From Mesotaenium endlicherianum (Eukaryota; Streptophyta; Zygnematophyceae; Zygnematales; Mesotaeniaceae), in contig WELA01001939.1 in assembly GCA_009602735.1 (NCBI GenBank), positions 1,067,160 to 1,117,434 on the forward strand: a stretch of 50,275 bases of DNA, read 5' to 3'. Below the pieces are notes generated by a model, which made no database searches, had not been told where the DNA came from, and saw nothing but the letters and a program-made list of their open reading frames with translations. Positions 33,001 to 43,722 of the stretch are shown here, piece after piece (position 1 is the first letter of the stretch; each line of letters begins with the position of its first letter). A program made the position numbers and the translations under genes.

Positions 33001-33858
33001 GTTTGCAGCAGTAGGGTGTTCCGGAGGGTGTACCTTTTTCTCAACCACTTCTTCAGGTTGAGGAGGTACCTCTCTTAGCAGCAGACAGAACATTCTGTCT
33101 TCCTTCTGGTTCCAGCTTTTGACGAACTCCATTGCATTCAGCAACTTGCATCCTTCTGGAAGCCTCTTCTTTTCCTTCATTTGCCATCCACACAGGACAA
33201 GAGGAAGAGCACTGGTGGGTGCCAAGTCAGTCTGCCCATCACTGGCTCCTCTCACTTTAACTGTACCTCTGCTCCAACACACTTCAGCTTGATGTCTATT
33301 AAGCCAGGACCTGCCTAGCACGAGATCATAAAAGCCAGTGTTGAGTACCTCAAATGTAAGCGTTTCAGTTAGAACTGCAATGCCAGAACCTAACTGGACC
33401 TCAATAGGCTTGGTTATAACTCCTCCCGGGATACTTGAGGCATCTCCAAGGAATATTTTTCTATTCCCTTGGGTGACAGTAGGCAGCCTTAGCCGCTTAA
33501 CTAAGTCCTTGTGGATAAAAGTATGTGACGCCCCTCCGTCAACAAATGCCCTCACCTTCCTACCTGCAATCATGCAATGCAGTAGGATAGGGGGGACTGT
33601 CTTTTCCTGACTTTCGCATTGTTCTCCTGACGTAGCAAAGAAATGTTGGACATCAGGTGGAACAAGAGCATCCAGAGTGTGCACTCTCTGGACGTCTATA
33701 TTGCTGATGGTCTCCTTTATCTGGTTGTCAGGCATGCATAGTGAATCCAGTTCAGCAGGACCCATAATACCTGCTACGAGGGCAGCTAGTGACGACTCAC
33801 TATCTCTAGCATCCTCACAGTCAGTAGACTGGATTACTGACTGTTGCTGTCTTTTAAA
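30060..33858 (-). pseudogene. Element D pol: protease, RT, RNase H, integrase, chromodomain (one frameshift)
   Basis: Pol runs in the -1 frame from the slippery site at 33858 for 999 codons to 30862, then continues in another frame to 30060. Protease has [16 protein letters not shown] (DGG rather than the usual DSG/DTG). RT has [10 protein letters not shown] and VFLDDIL (about 32437-32455). RNase H has [16 protein letters not shown]. Integrase has the HHCC finger ([16 protein letters not shown]), [18 protein letters not shown] and, past the break, [14 protein letters not shown]. The C terminus is a chromodomain (YLIRWKGYDASGDTWEF). An 11-bp deletion after KFTS (near 30928), compared with C and E, breaks the integrase core. 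All else is open, so the copy is young. Confidence 0.92.
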
Positions 33859-35312
33859 GGCTGGTCTTTTCTCTCGACCTTAGGCAGGTGCTTGACCGGA
33901 CACTGTTCTCTGTAGTGGCCTTTCTGCTGACAATGGTAGCAAGTAGATTTTGCTGAGGCTGGTCTCGGCTTAGTCCTACCACCACCCCTTCCATAGCCAC
34001 CTCGAGAGGGACCACCTCTACCTCTAGACTGAATAGCATTGTACTCATACTCATATTCATCACCCTGATCATCCTCAGCCTGGTCTTCTTCAATTGCATT
34101 GTAGGAACCGTGGGGCTTTTTGACAATCTTAGACACCAAAGCGTTACTCTGGCGCTTGTGATTGAACTGCTGCTGATCCCAGGCGTCAGCATCCTGGATC
34201 AAGTCAGCCAGTTTCTCATACTTTTTCTCAGCAAAATGACCAGAGACCTCGGATTTCAAGCCATACCTGAAGTATGCTATCCTATACCGTTCTGGCAAAT
34301 CAGGCTGCTTCATCATGTTCTCTTGGAACTTTTGAGCAAACTCAGCAACTGAAGTGGTCTGCTTCAGTGTCAGGGAGATCATCGCATAGATAGCTTTCTC
34401 CTGCTGGTTGATGACATCAAACTTCTCATGCAACTTCTCGACAAACTCTACCCACGTAGGGTCACCGAGTTGCCGAGCCTTACGCTCTTCCTTCCAGTAA
34501 AGCCACCAGTCTGCGGCACTGCCTTTCAGTAGCGCACCGGTGTGCCTGACCTTCTCGTAATCTTGCAGTTCTGGGTAGTTCTCCAGCCACTGCTCAACAT
34601 GCGCGAGAAACTTGATCAGGTAATATTTTCTGTTTCCCTCAGGATCATAGTCCTGGGGAGGTTTCGGCTTGGGCTTACTAGGTCCTCGGTCACCACCACT
34701 AGTGGTGTGAGACCCCAGTTGGTCTCTGCCCCGGAGTAGGGACATTATGATTCTTTTGTCCTCCTGCTGGGACTGATACATGGTCGCCATTTGCGACTGC
34801 ATCTGAACGAACAATGCTCCCAAGTCTACACTTTGGGGTGGTAGATTAGCAAATGTAGCAGCAGCATTGACCTCTACTCGCTGAGTAGTGTCCTCAACAG
34901 TCCCTCTCGCCCCTGCAACAGCAATTCCTGCCGTATTCAGCCGGTCACGTATTTGACCTAGGGGTTCATTGAGTTGTACAGCAGGAGGTGGGTTCAGAAC
35001 ATTGGCCCTTGATGCCATGAGTTCCTCGACAGTGCGCTCGTCAGCTGGCTGTCTTTCCCTCCTTTCTGTATCTTCAGCGGCCTTTGCTACTTGTTTAGCT
35101 TCTAGCCTGGCTCTCTCCTCCTCAGTTTGCTGAGCTGCAACTGCGGCAATAGCAGCTGCCTCATTTGCAGCCTCCCTAGCTGCAGTATCTGCAACTGCTT
35201 CAAGATAGGTACGGGTTCCCGCTACATGGCCTTCCGCCTGGTTTTCGACATTCTCGTTATCCTGGTTTTCCATGTCTCGGGAGTTGCTAGTTTGAGACCT
35301 TGTCCTTACCAT
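33834..35312 (-). CDS. Element D gag, intact
   Basis: A 492-residue Gag starting at 35312 ([10 protein letters not shown]). Residues about 25-110 are Ala/Glu-rich and helical. The capsid (Retrotrans_gag-type) region follows, with [29 protein letters not shown] and [20 protein letters not shown]. An Arg/Gly-rich stretch ([17 protein letters not shown]) and the zinc knuckle [14 protein letters not shown] end the protein. The stop lies just after a TTTAAAA heptamer in the right phase for -1 frameshifting into pol. This is the only full gag of the family here. Confidence 0.92.
   Translation of the reverse strand: MVRTRSQTSNSRDMENQDNENVENQAEGHVAGTRTYLEAVADTAAREAANEAAAIAAVAAQQTEEERARLEAKQVAKAAEDTERRERQPADERTVEELMASRANVLNPPPAVQLNEPLGQIRDRLNTAGIAVAGARGTVEDTTQRVEVNAAATFANLPPQSVDLGALFVQMQSQMATMYQSQQEDKRIIMSLLRGRDQLGSHTTSGGDRGPSKPKPKPPQDYDPEGNRKYYLIKFLAHVEQWLENYPELQDYEKVRHTGALLKGSAADWWLYWKEERKARQLGDPTWVEFVEKLHEKFDVINQQEKAIYAMISLTLKQTTSVAEFAQKFQENMMKQPDLPERYRIAYFRYGLKSEVSGHFAEKKYEKLADLIQDADAWDQQQFNHKRQSNALVSKIVKKPHGSYNAIEEDQAEDDQGDEYEYEYNAIQSRGRGGPSRGGYGRGGGRTKPRPASAKSTCYHCQQKGHYREQCPVKHLPKVERKDQPLKDSNSQ
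33852..33858 (-). promoter_or_regulatory. Putative -1 ribosomal frameshift site (element D)
   Basis: T TTA AAA in the gag frame (codon boundary at 33857 checked against the gag start) fits the X XXY YYZ slippery rule. The -1 frame is pol and is open from here. The gag stop is 15 bases further on. Confidence 0.72.
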
Positions 35313-35333
35313 ACAAAGAAGACTGTGATAATA

Positions 35334-35345
35334 GCTCCGATACCA
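35334..35345 (-). promoter_or_regulatory. Primer binding site of element D
   Basis: TGGTATCGGAGC on the minus strand, two bases after the 5' LTR; one mismatch to the initiator tRNA-Met site. Confidence 0.82.
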
Positions 35346-35346
35346 C

Positions 35347-36092
35347 TGAAATGAATCGACTTACCAAATAGGCGATTAACAATTAATAAAGATCTTTATA
35401 TCAGCAAGTAATCTTTATGGTATTTTCCGTTAACTGGTTAAACGGCAAAGGACAACACACTAGCAGTGAATAATACTCGTAAGTCAAATGCGAGTAAACT
35501 AGCATCAATAATGCAAATCAGTAAACTCATACATAAGCAAGGTTAGAAGACAGTGCGTATCAATGGCTTCTCGCCTTGGATTCAGATCTCTCTCAGTAAG
35601 CTGTACAAGAGAGTTGGCCTCGTTTCCGAATGCCGAACTCGAGAGCAATGCCTAGCATATGTACATGGAATGAGTTTACTGTTCAACGGTCAGTGCGATG
35701 GCACCGCCTACCCGGGAGTTAACCACGTTGGTAGGACCTCGGTTAACCAAATCCACCGCCATCTCCCATCATCCCGAATAGCCATCCATCATGGGGATGT
35801 CATCTGGCCATTCATCTAGCAGGTGGTACTTAGATGCATATCAGGGCAGTTCGCTGCTACCGAGCACGGAAGTCAGCTGGCTGTCAAAGAATGTGTCAGC
35901 AAGCTGACTTAAGTTGACTTCAGCCTGCTGCTTTTGGCCGAGTCATTAAACTGATAATTATGTAAAGTCCACCAGACTGATTATTAACTAAAGTTCAGCA
36001 GAATGACTACTAACTAAAGTTCAGTAGGCTGAACTAAATTAACTATTATATTTCAATGAATATTATATCTACTAATATACTGATTTATTACA
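35347..36092 (-). repeat. Element D 5' LTR
   Basis: A 746-bp LTR; on the minus strand it starts TGTAATAAATCAG and ends GATTCATTTCA. It is the longest family member here and carries the region missing from 19032-19698. Confidence 0.92.
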
Positions 36093-36277
36093 GCCAAGAA
36101 GGCGGAAGAGGAGAGGCAAGCTAAGGAGAGGCGGAAGCAACAGGCTGAAGAAGAAGAACAGAGGAGAATCTGCAGCTACCGCTACACAGTGCTGGACAAG
36201 GGCTTTGATCTACTGGAGGAGGCCTTCAAGTATGCCCGGAGAAGTCGCAATGAGGCACAGCAGGACATCTTGCAAAG
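36093..36277 (+). pseudogene. Fragment of a type II ORF2
   Basis: About 61 codons match the end of the coiled coil and the start of the central domain of type II ORF2 (RKQQAEEEEQRRICSYRYTV, LDKGFDLLEEAFKYA). It starts mid-coil at the border of element D and ends at the LTR starting 36278. It belongs to neither neighbour in an ordinary way, so it is probably a relic of a further Family 2 copy. Confidence 0.85.
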
Positions 36278-36950
36278 TGTAATGAATCTGTACATTGGTT
36301 GATATAATATTCATTTAAATAGAACAGTTAAATAAGTTCAGCCTGTTGAACTCTAGTTAATAATCAGTCTGCTGGACTTTATATTTAATATCAGTTTAAT
36401 AACTCAGCCCAAAGCAGCAGACTGAAGTTAGCTTAAGTCAGCTTAAGTCAGCTTGCTGACACATTCTTTGACAGCCAGCTGACTTCCGTACTCGGTAGCA
36501 GCGAACTGCCTCGATATGCATCTAAGTGTGGTATGCTAGATGAATGGCCAGATGACATCCCTATGATGGATGGCGATTTGGGATGATGGGAGATGGCGGT
36601 GGATTTGGTTAACCGAGGTCCTACCAACGTGGTTAACTCCCGGGTAGGCGGTGCCATCGCACTGACCGTTGAACAGTAAACTCATTCCATGTACATATGC
36701 TAGGTATTGCTCCCGAGTTCGGCATTCGGAAACCAGGCCACCTCTCTTGTACAGCTTACTGAGAGAGATCTGAATCCAAGGCGAGAAGCCATTGATACGC
36801 ACTGTCTTCTAACCTTGCTTATGTAGGAGTTTACTGATTGCATTATTGATGCTAGTTTACTCGCATTTGACTTACAAGTGTAGTTCACTGCTAGTGTGTT
36901 GTCCTTTGCCGTTTAACCAGTTAACGGAAATTACCATAAAGATTACTTGC
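36278..36950 (+). repeat. Element E 5' LTR, 3' end missing
   Basis: It starts TGTAATGAATCTG and stops after AAGATTACTTGCT, about 70 bp short of the usual TTTCA end. Confidence 0.88.
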
Positions 36951-37425
36951 TCAGGAGAACATGATGAAGCAGCCAGACTTGCCAGAACGATATAGGATAG
37001 CATAATTCAAGTATGGCTTGAAATCCGAAGTCTCTGGTCATTTCGCTAAGAAGAAGTATGAGAAACTGGCTGACTTGATCAAGGATGCTGATGCCTGGGA
37101 TCAGCAGCAGTTCAATCACAAGCGCCAGAGTAATGCTTTGGTGTCTAACGGTTCCTACAATGCAATTGAAGGAGACCAGGCTGAGGATGATCAGGGTGAT
37201 GGATATGAGTATGAGTATATTGCCATACAGTCTAGAGGTAGAGATGGTTTCTCTCGAGGCGGCTATGGAAGAGGTGGTGGTAGGACTAAGCCGAGACCAG
37301 CCTCAGCAAAATCCACTTGCTACCATTGTCAGCAGTTGGGCCACTACAGAGAACAGTGTCCGGTCAAGCACCTGCCTAAGGTCGAGAGAAAAGACCAGCC
37401 TTTAAAAGACAGCAACAGTCAGTAA
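36951..37425 (+). pseudogene. Element E gag, C-terminal part
   Basis: It begins at the [13 protein letters not shown] segment of the capsid region and has one stop (TAA near 37002). From 37018 the frame is open through the Arg/Gly-rich segment and the zinc knuckle CYHCQQLGHYREQC to its normal stop. Confidence 0.88.
37401..37407 (+). promoter_or_regulatory. Putative -1 frameshift site (element E)
   Basis: TTTAAAA in the same gag phase and position as in element D, 15 bases before the gag stop. Confidence 0.7.
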
Positions 37426-38935
37426 TCCAGTCTACTGACTGTGAGGATGCTAGAGATAGTGAGTCGTCACTAGCTGCCCTCGTAGCAGGTATTATGGGTC
37501 CTGCTGAACTGGATTCACTATGCATGCCTGACAAACAGATAAAGGAGACCATCAGCAATATAGACGTCCAGAGAGTGCACACTCTGGATGCTCTTGTTCC
37601 ACCTGATGTCCAACATTTCTTTGCTACGTCAGGAGAACAATGCGAAAGTCAGGAAAAGACAGTCCCCCCTATCCTACTGCATTGCATGATTGCAGGTAGG
37701 AAGGTGAGGGCATTTGTTGACGGAGGGGCGTCACATACTTTTATCCACAAGGACTTAGTTAAGCGGCTAAGGCTGCCTACTGTCACCCAAGGGAATAGAA
37801 AAATATTCCTTGGAGATGCCTCAAGTATCCCGGGAGGAGTTATAACCAAGCCTATTGAGGTCCAGTTAGGTTCTGGCATTGCAGTTCTAACTGAAACGCT
37901 TACATTTGAGGTACTCAACACTGGCTTTTATGATCTCGTGCTAGGCAGGTCCTGGCTTAATAGACATCAAGCTGAAGTGTGTTGGAGCAGAGGTACAGTT
38001 AAAGTGAGAGGAGCCAGTGATGGGCAGACTGACTTGGCACCCACCAGTGCTCTTCCTCTTGTCCTGTGTGGATGGCAAATGAAGGAAAAGAAGAGGCTTC
38101 CAGAAGGATGCAAGTTGCTGAATGCAATGGAGTTCGTCAAAAGCTGGAACCAGAAGGAAGACAGAATGTTCTGTCTGCTGCTAAGAGAGGTACCTCCTCA
38201 ACCTGAAGAAGTGGTTGAGAAAAAGGTAAGCCCTCCGGAGCACCCTACTGCTGCAAAAATTGTTGCTCAGTACACGGATGTATTTAATATGCCTCCAGGA
38301 CTACCCCCTAAGCGGGAAGTAGATCATAGGATTGATTTATTACCTGGGAGTCAGCCACCTTGGCAACGCACGTATGGCTTGTCTTATGTGGAGAGCGAGG
38401 AGTTGAAAACACAGATTGCAGAGCTTGAGGAAAATGGTTATATTTCTCCCAGTAAATCACCTTACGGCGCACCCATCCTATTTGTTAAGAAAAAGGATGG
38501 CAGTATGCGGATGTGTGTGGATTACAGAGCTCTGAACAGTATTCCAGTAAAGAACAAGTACGCTTTACCCAGAATCGAGGACTTGCTTGATACCCTGTCT
38601 GGTGCTAAGGTGTTCAGTAAGATAGATCTCAAGAGTGGTTATCATCAAATCAAAATTGCTGAGGGGGATGAACACAAGACTGCCTTTCGCACACGTTATG
38701 GACACTATGGGTTCAACGTGATGCCATTTGGACTGACAAATGCTCCTGCGACCTTCATGGGTGCTATGAATGACATTTTCAGACCTTATTTGGATAAGTT
38801 TGTGCAAGTTTTCCTGGATGATATTTTAATTTTCTCTAAAGATGAAGCTGTGCACACTGAACACTTAAAGATAGTCCTGGACACTCTGAATAAAAAACAC
38901 TTATATGCTAAAATGAGCAAGTGTGAGTTCTTTAA

Positions 38936-41078
38936 CACTAGATTTACTGCCTATAGGACCAAAACAGACTTTACAACAGCCTATTTTTGAATGCTCATAC
39001 TAAAGTCAGTGCTTATGTGGTACATAAGAGCCATATATATACTGAATCTACTATGAGTAAGCAATCTGGCAATGTACTTTTTTCAATTTTTTTGGGATTT
39101 ATTAGTGTACTTTTTTGTACTACAAGGGAAACACACGTGTGAGCTCCCACAAGTACATTTCTTCTCAGCACAATATCCGAAAAGTACAACTTATTTTTAG
39201 AGCCTGATTTTTTCGGAGATTTGTCTTGATATAAGGAGGACAGTGCACTTCACAGATATACAATTCATTTAGTATCCTAGCTGCTACACCAGCCCAATGT
39301 TTGGGTTCCAAATTGACACCAAGTTTTTTTGTCATTGGTCCCATAAGGAATGTAGGAAGTGCATTATGCAGATTTATTGTTTGGTGCATAACTTTTACAA
39401 TTCTTGATGGAAATCTTTGAAACAAGTTCAAGCATGCTTAGAATACTTTACACAAGCACTATGAAACATAAAAGCACCAAAAATATGTAAAGCAAAAATT
39501 ATGAGTCTTGTCATATATGGCTCCATGGGCGACGCGTCGTAAAATCTGGTATATGGCAGATGGTGTGAGCAAAAAAAAATTAGTTTTAGAGTTATGCACC
39601 TTTCATCTATGCTACTGTTTAGGAGCACCAATGGGCAACCTATTCCAACCACAATCTAGATGCTCTATGTTTCTGGTAGTGTAAAAGATTTCAAAGCAAG
39701 GAGTGGGATGTAAGGCAATGTTACAAGGTATACACATGAATTGACACCTCTTCTTCCTTGCTGCAGCTCCTAAGTCAAAGTACTTAGCACTACACACCAC
39801 ACAGCTTGCCCTTTCTCCTTTCTTCACCTTGTCCGGAAAGTGCCTCCCAATCCACCTCTGCTCTCCAGCAGCTCCTGCTGCACTTGACCTGGTCTGCCTG
39901 TTGCGATGATGTACCCACTCCGACATCTCCCTCACTAGTTGCAACATAAATAAGTATCTGTCAGCACCAAGATGGGCCAGCTTCACCAGCCATGGTGGAA
40001 CTTCACCTTCAGCAGCAGGCCTCCAGGAATACTCCTCTTTGTTGTTGGCAGGCTCCTCAACTTCTTCTTCTTCAGCTACAGCAGGCACCATTGGCTCTCC
40101 TTCAGAATCCAGCTCCGTGTCTGAGCTGTACTCCTCTTCGTCTGACTGCCTGTTCTTCTTCTTGCTGTAGCCCCTCACTGCCCTCCTCTTAGCAGTCTCC
40201 CATGCCACTACCACCCTGTTCCTTCTCTCTTCCTTGTTAGCAGGCACAGACACGTCTGGTCTTGTCTGTTTTGATGGTCTCCCTCTTTTCCGTGTTGACT
40301 CTACCGGCTCTAAGCCTGTTTTCGACTCTTCCTCAGTGTTTGTTGTGTCTGCTACTGGTGTGGGAGTGTCTGTTAGTGGTGTGGGAGTATCTTCTGGTTC
40401 AGGGGGTGTGTTTACAATGCTAGGAGTGACTTGAATCACATGAGAAGCAGGAAGCTGTGAAAGTGGGTCCGAAGAGGCCTCAACTCTAACAACTCCCTCA
40501 TATGGGCAGAACCAACGAAATTTGGGGATAGAAGGCATGTATTGTACTACTTGCCTGCGTCCCCATGTTTTGTACTCTCCATCGTAGCCAAAATAGATCT
40601 TAAACTTAATTTCTTTGGTCTTATGCATCTCTTCCTCTAAGATTCTGACCAAAAAAAACTCTTTATAGTGCTCTCCAAACTCTTGTGCTGCCCAAGTTTC
40701 ACCCCAAATCTTACTAGGTGTTAGTATCTTAGTGCCTACGGCTACCGAGGGGCCTGTAGATGAAGAAGCGATGTCAGCCATGGCTTATGTAGCATGCAAA
40801 GCGAAAGAAGTAATAGACAGGAAGAGGCCTGTTCGAAGGTCAAAATTGAAACAGAAAGTGACCTCTTCGTGGCCGGCAAACTTACATAACTTCGTCATAT
40901 ATTGGCCGTTATGGCTAAAACTAATTTGCCGGAGGGGTTTGAGTTATGACACATCCAATGAGCCTATTTTTAGACAATTCTGATTAAAAAGAAGTAGGCT
41001 GAGGGGGTGTAGAATTTTGCCTAGTTATGGACATAATTTGGTTCCAGAACCAAAATAGGACCCACAGTATAGCTAGTG
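38936..41078 (-). mobile_element. piggyBac-like DNA transposon in RT gene of element E
   Basis: The insert has ends CACTAG...CTAGTG. The first 14 bp of the two ends match at 12 positions (CACTAGATTTACTG and CACTAGCTATACTG). The flanks are TTAA (38932-38935) and TTGA (41079-41082). Uninterrupted copies of the family have a single TTTAAGGAAAG here, so TTAA was the target and one copy has since mutated. TTAA duplication is the hallmark of piggyBac elements, and the encoded protein has a piggyBac-type cysteine-rich end. Confidence 0.85.
39612..40781 (-). CDS. piggyBac-derived protein: AT-hook and C-terminal zinc ribbon, catalytic core absent
   Basis: The 389-residue protein is read from the minus strand of the TTAA-flanked element. 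Residues 24-85 form a Tudor/chromo-like fold candidate (KIWGETWAAQEFGEHYKEFF, then YFGYDGEYKTWGRRQVVQY). Then come a Pro/Thr-rich linker (121-147), an AT-hook-like TRKRGRPSK (163-171) and an acidic region (214-251). A helical stretch (264-295) resembles the part of piggyBac transposases after the catalytic domain. A cysteine-rich end (C327, C330, C346, C350, C353, H358, C362) matches the zinc ribbon that binds the terminal repeats. I see no DDD catalytic domain. It may be a deletion derivative or a DNA-binding protein without transposase activity (inference). Confidence 0.7.
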   Translation of the reverse strand: MADIASSSTGPSVAVGTKILTPSKIWGETWAAQEFGEHYKEFFLVRILEEEMHKTKEIKFKIYFGYDGEYKTWGRRQVVQYMPSIPKFRWFCPYEGVVRVEASSDPLSQLPASHVIQVTPSIVNTPPEPEDTPTPLTDTPTPVADTTNTEEESKTGLEPVESTRKRGRPSKQTRPDVSVPANKEERRNRVVVAWETAKRRAVRGYSKKKNRQSDEEEYSSDTELDSEGEPMVPAVAEEEEVEEPANNKEEYSWRPAAEGEVPPWLVKLAHLGADRYLFMLQLVREMSEWVHHRNRQTRSSAAGAAGEQRWIGRHFPDKVKKGERASCVVCSAKYFDLGAAARKKRCQFMCIPCNIALHPTPCFEIFYTTRNIEHLDCGWNRLPIGAPKQ

Positions 41079-43384
41079 TTGAAGAAAGTATTGAATTCTT
41101 AGGCCACGTTGTCAGTACAGAAGGCATCAGTGTGGATCCTAAGAAAGTCCAGACCACAAGGGAGTAGCCAGTACCACAGTCTGTCTCTGAAGTTAGATCC
41201 TTCCTCGGGTTGGCTAACTACTATAGGAGATTTATTGAGAATTATTCTACAAAGGCCAGCAAACTGACTGACCTTACTAAAAAAGACATAAGGTATGTTT
41301 GGGGGGAAGTGCAGCAGGCAGCCTTCCAGACCCTTAAAGATGCTCTTTGTTTTGCCCCAGTGCTAGCCGTGTATGACCCCGACGAACTTGTGCAGGTGGA
41401 TACTGATGCTTCTGACTTTGCCATGGGTGCTATTTTGTTGCAGCTTGCTGACAAAACCACAAAGGATGGTAAGGTAAAGCAGGAGTGGCATCCTGTGTCG
41501 TATGAGTCTATGAAATCTAATCCAGCTGAGATTAATTACTCTGTACATAATAAGGAGCTGCTAGCTATCATTCATGTGCTCAAACAGTGGAGAGCATACT
41601 TACATGGTAAAGCTTTTAAGGTGATTACAGATCATCTAGCTCTGACTCACTTTCAGAAGAAGTCCAAGCTGTCGAGGAGGGAGAACCGCTGGGGCAAAAT
41701 GCTGGAGCAGTTCCAAGTCCAGATCGACTACAAACCAGGGAAATTGAATCCTGCTGATGCACTCTCTAGAAGACCTGACTTGCAAGAAAGAAACTTTAAT
41801 CAGCATGCTGTAGATAAAGTCCTGTGTGCACACACTTCACTGAAGGTGAAAAAGTCCTTCCTTGAACAACTTAGGAAAGCCTACCATTCCGACCCAACAT
41901 TTGAGCCCAGCCCCACTACTGGTGTGTGTCGTGCTACTGCACTCGGGTATAAACTTAAAGGAGGGGTCTGGGTGACTGAAACCACTTAAGGCAGGCTGAA
42001 GCTGGTTATTCCTAATAACTTGGAAATAAGGTCCCTTTTATTGAGTCAAGTATATGACAGTTTACTGGGTGGGCATTTGGGGCAGGCCAAAACTGTTGGC
42101 AAACTGGCAAAACATTATCATTGGGAGGGGTTGCCCCGAGAGGTCTTGAAATATGTGAAGTCCTGTGATCAGTGTCAAAGAAATAAGTCTAGGCACACAC
42201 CACCGGGAGGTCTCTTGCAACCGCTGCCCATCCCAGCGGGACGCTGGGAAACTATATCCATGGACTGGGTGGTCACACTGCCACGAACTGCTAATGGGCA
42301 TGATTCGATATTGGTAGTCGTGGATAAACTGACAAAAATGGTCATTTTCATCCCCACAACTGTCAAAGTGACTGCACTCGAAACAGCGAGACAGTTCTAC
42401 AACCACGTAGTATGCCAACATGGACTACCCTCTAATATCATCTCAGACCGAGCCTCAAAATTTACCTCTAAGTTTTGGAGAGCTTTAATGGGGTTAATGG
42501 GAGTCAAACAACTGCTCTGCACAACAAACCACCCTCAGACTGATGGGCAGGCTGAAAGAACTAACCGAATTCTGCAGGAGGTGCTGAGAGCATGTATTAA
42601 CCAAAAACAAGATAATTGGGATGACCTGTTGCCTCAAATTCAGTTTGCGGTCAACAGTGCGGTGCACGCGTCAACGGGCAAGACTCCTTTTGAACTCAGC
42701 CTGGGTAGAGTCCCTAAGTCTCCTCTAGATGTGCTAGGGGAATCTTTAACTCACCCTGAAGGGATTGACAACCCGGTCTCCCTCCAGTTAACTCAGGAGT
42801 TTGCTGACACCCTGTCAGAAGTCCAACAAAACCTGCACAAAGCCCAAGAAAACCAACAAAAATACGCTAATCAACACCGTCGGGAGCTGACATTTTCCAA
42901 GGGCGATTTAGTCAAACTGCATTCTCAGCACCTGTACCTCCCTGGTGTGGTCAAGAAAAAGCTTGGCCCTGTCTGGGTCGGTCCATATTCGGTGGTGCGT
43001 CGTATCGGTCAGAATGCTTACAAACTGAACATGTCAGCGGACTACAAGGGTCACCCGGTCTTTAATGTCTCCTTCTTGGAACNGTCTCCTTCCTGGAACC
43101 ATACATCAAAGGTGATACACTGTTCACAGGTCGGTTACCTGTCCAACCGGGACCGGTCCCCGCTGTTCGGGACGGCGACCCTGGAGAATATGAGGTCGCT
43201 GAGATTTTAGACGCTCGCTCGGTCCGTCGATGGTCTAAATATGTCATGAAGTACCTCATCCGATGGAAGGGTTACGATGCCTCTGGGGACACTTGGGAGT
43301 TTAAAGACCAGCTGACCAATGCCAAAGGGGCGTTGAAACGGTTCCGTCTTCGGGCGGCTGGGGCACCGCCCTAACTGTCCCTTC

Positions 43385-43722
43385 GATAGACATGGGAAGG
43401 TGACAGGAGGTCCTTTCTCCATACAAGTTGGAGGGGGATGTGACAGTTAGTGACAGTTGTGACGAGTAGCCCACCTTTAAAATTAAGTTGGAGGGAGTGG
43501 TATTTTGTTTCGGGATCAGCCGGAAAATCTCTGATAACCATATTACACACTCAACCTGCGCTCACACTCACTTTCTCTCTAACTCAATTTTCCCTTATAT
43601 TCACTCACACCAGGTATTTCACACTAGGAACTCTCCTGATCGCGTTCCTCTTCATCAAGGGCACTCAGTAGCGGCAAAATATCATGACTTCACTAACTGC
43701 ATTGTGTTTATGATTGAGCAGG
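43385..43722 (+). other. Leader between pol and ORF2 of element E
   Basis: It is nearly identical to 24735-25082 of element C: two PPT-like AAGTTGGAGGG motifs (43428-43440, 43484-43495), a CCAG/GTATTT donor candidate near 43612, CACTAAC and GATTGAGCAG just before the ATG at 43723. Confidence 0.65.

Larger units (their letters stand above)
27287..36092 (-). mobile_element. Element D: nearly intact Family 2 chromovirus
   Basis: On the minus strand, from right to left: 5' LTR (36092-35347), PBS, gag (35312-33834), pol in the -1 frame (33858 to about 30060), PPT-like motif, type I ORF2 (29792-28116), hairpin, PPT and 3' LTR (28002-27287). The only clear lesion is an 11-bp deletion in the integrase core. 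The bases flanking the LTRs (GCATT left, GCCAA right) do not match. The left flank is an LTR and the right flank is an ORF2 fragment, so the ends come from different original sites. Confidence 0.93.
37401..43374 (+). pseudogene. Element E pol, split by a DNA transposon and stops
   Basis: Protease (VDGGASHTF) and RT up to [12 protein letters not shown] and MSKCEFF are open to the insertion at 38936. Past it (41083 on) RT resumes at [11 protein letters not shown], with a stop TAG near 41166. RNase H ([14 protein letters not shown]) is open to a TAA near 41987, a single-base change from TCA. Integrase from 42020 has [26 protein letters not shown] (the Asp after Arg is Ala) and NHPQTDGQAERTNR. 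An N at 43083 with a 16-bp repeat breaks the frame before the chromodomain (YLIRWKGYDASGDTWEF). Confidence 0.9.

Noticed and set aside
35553-35819. An 88-codon open frame with IHRHLPSSRIAIHH, seen again in almost every LTR copy
   Set aside because: It recurs only because LTRs are repeats. It lies antisense within the LTR, is interrupted in several copies, and has no start context or domain.
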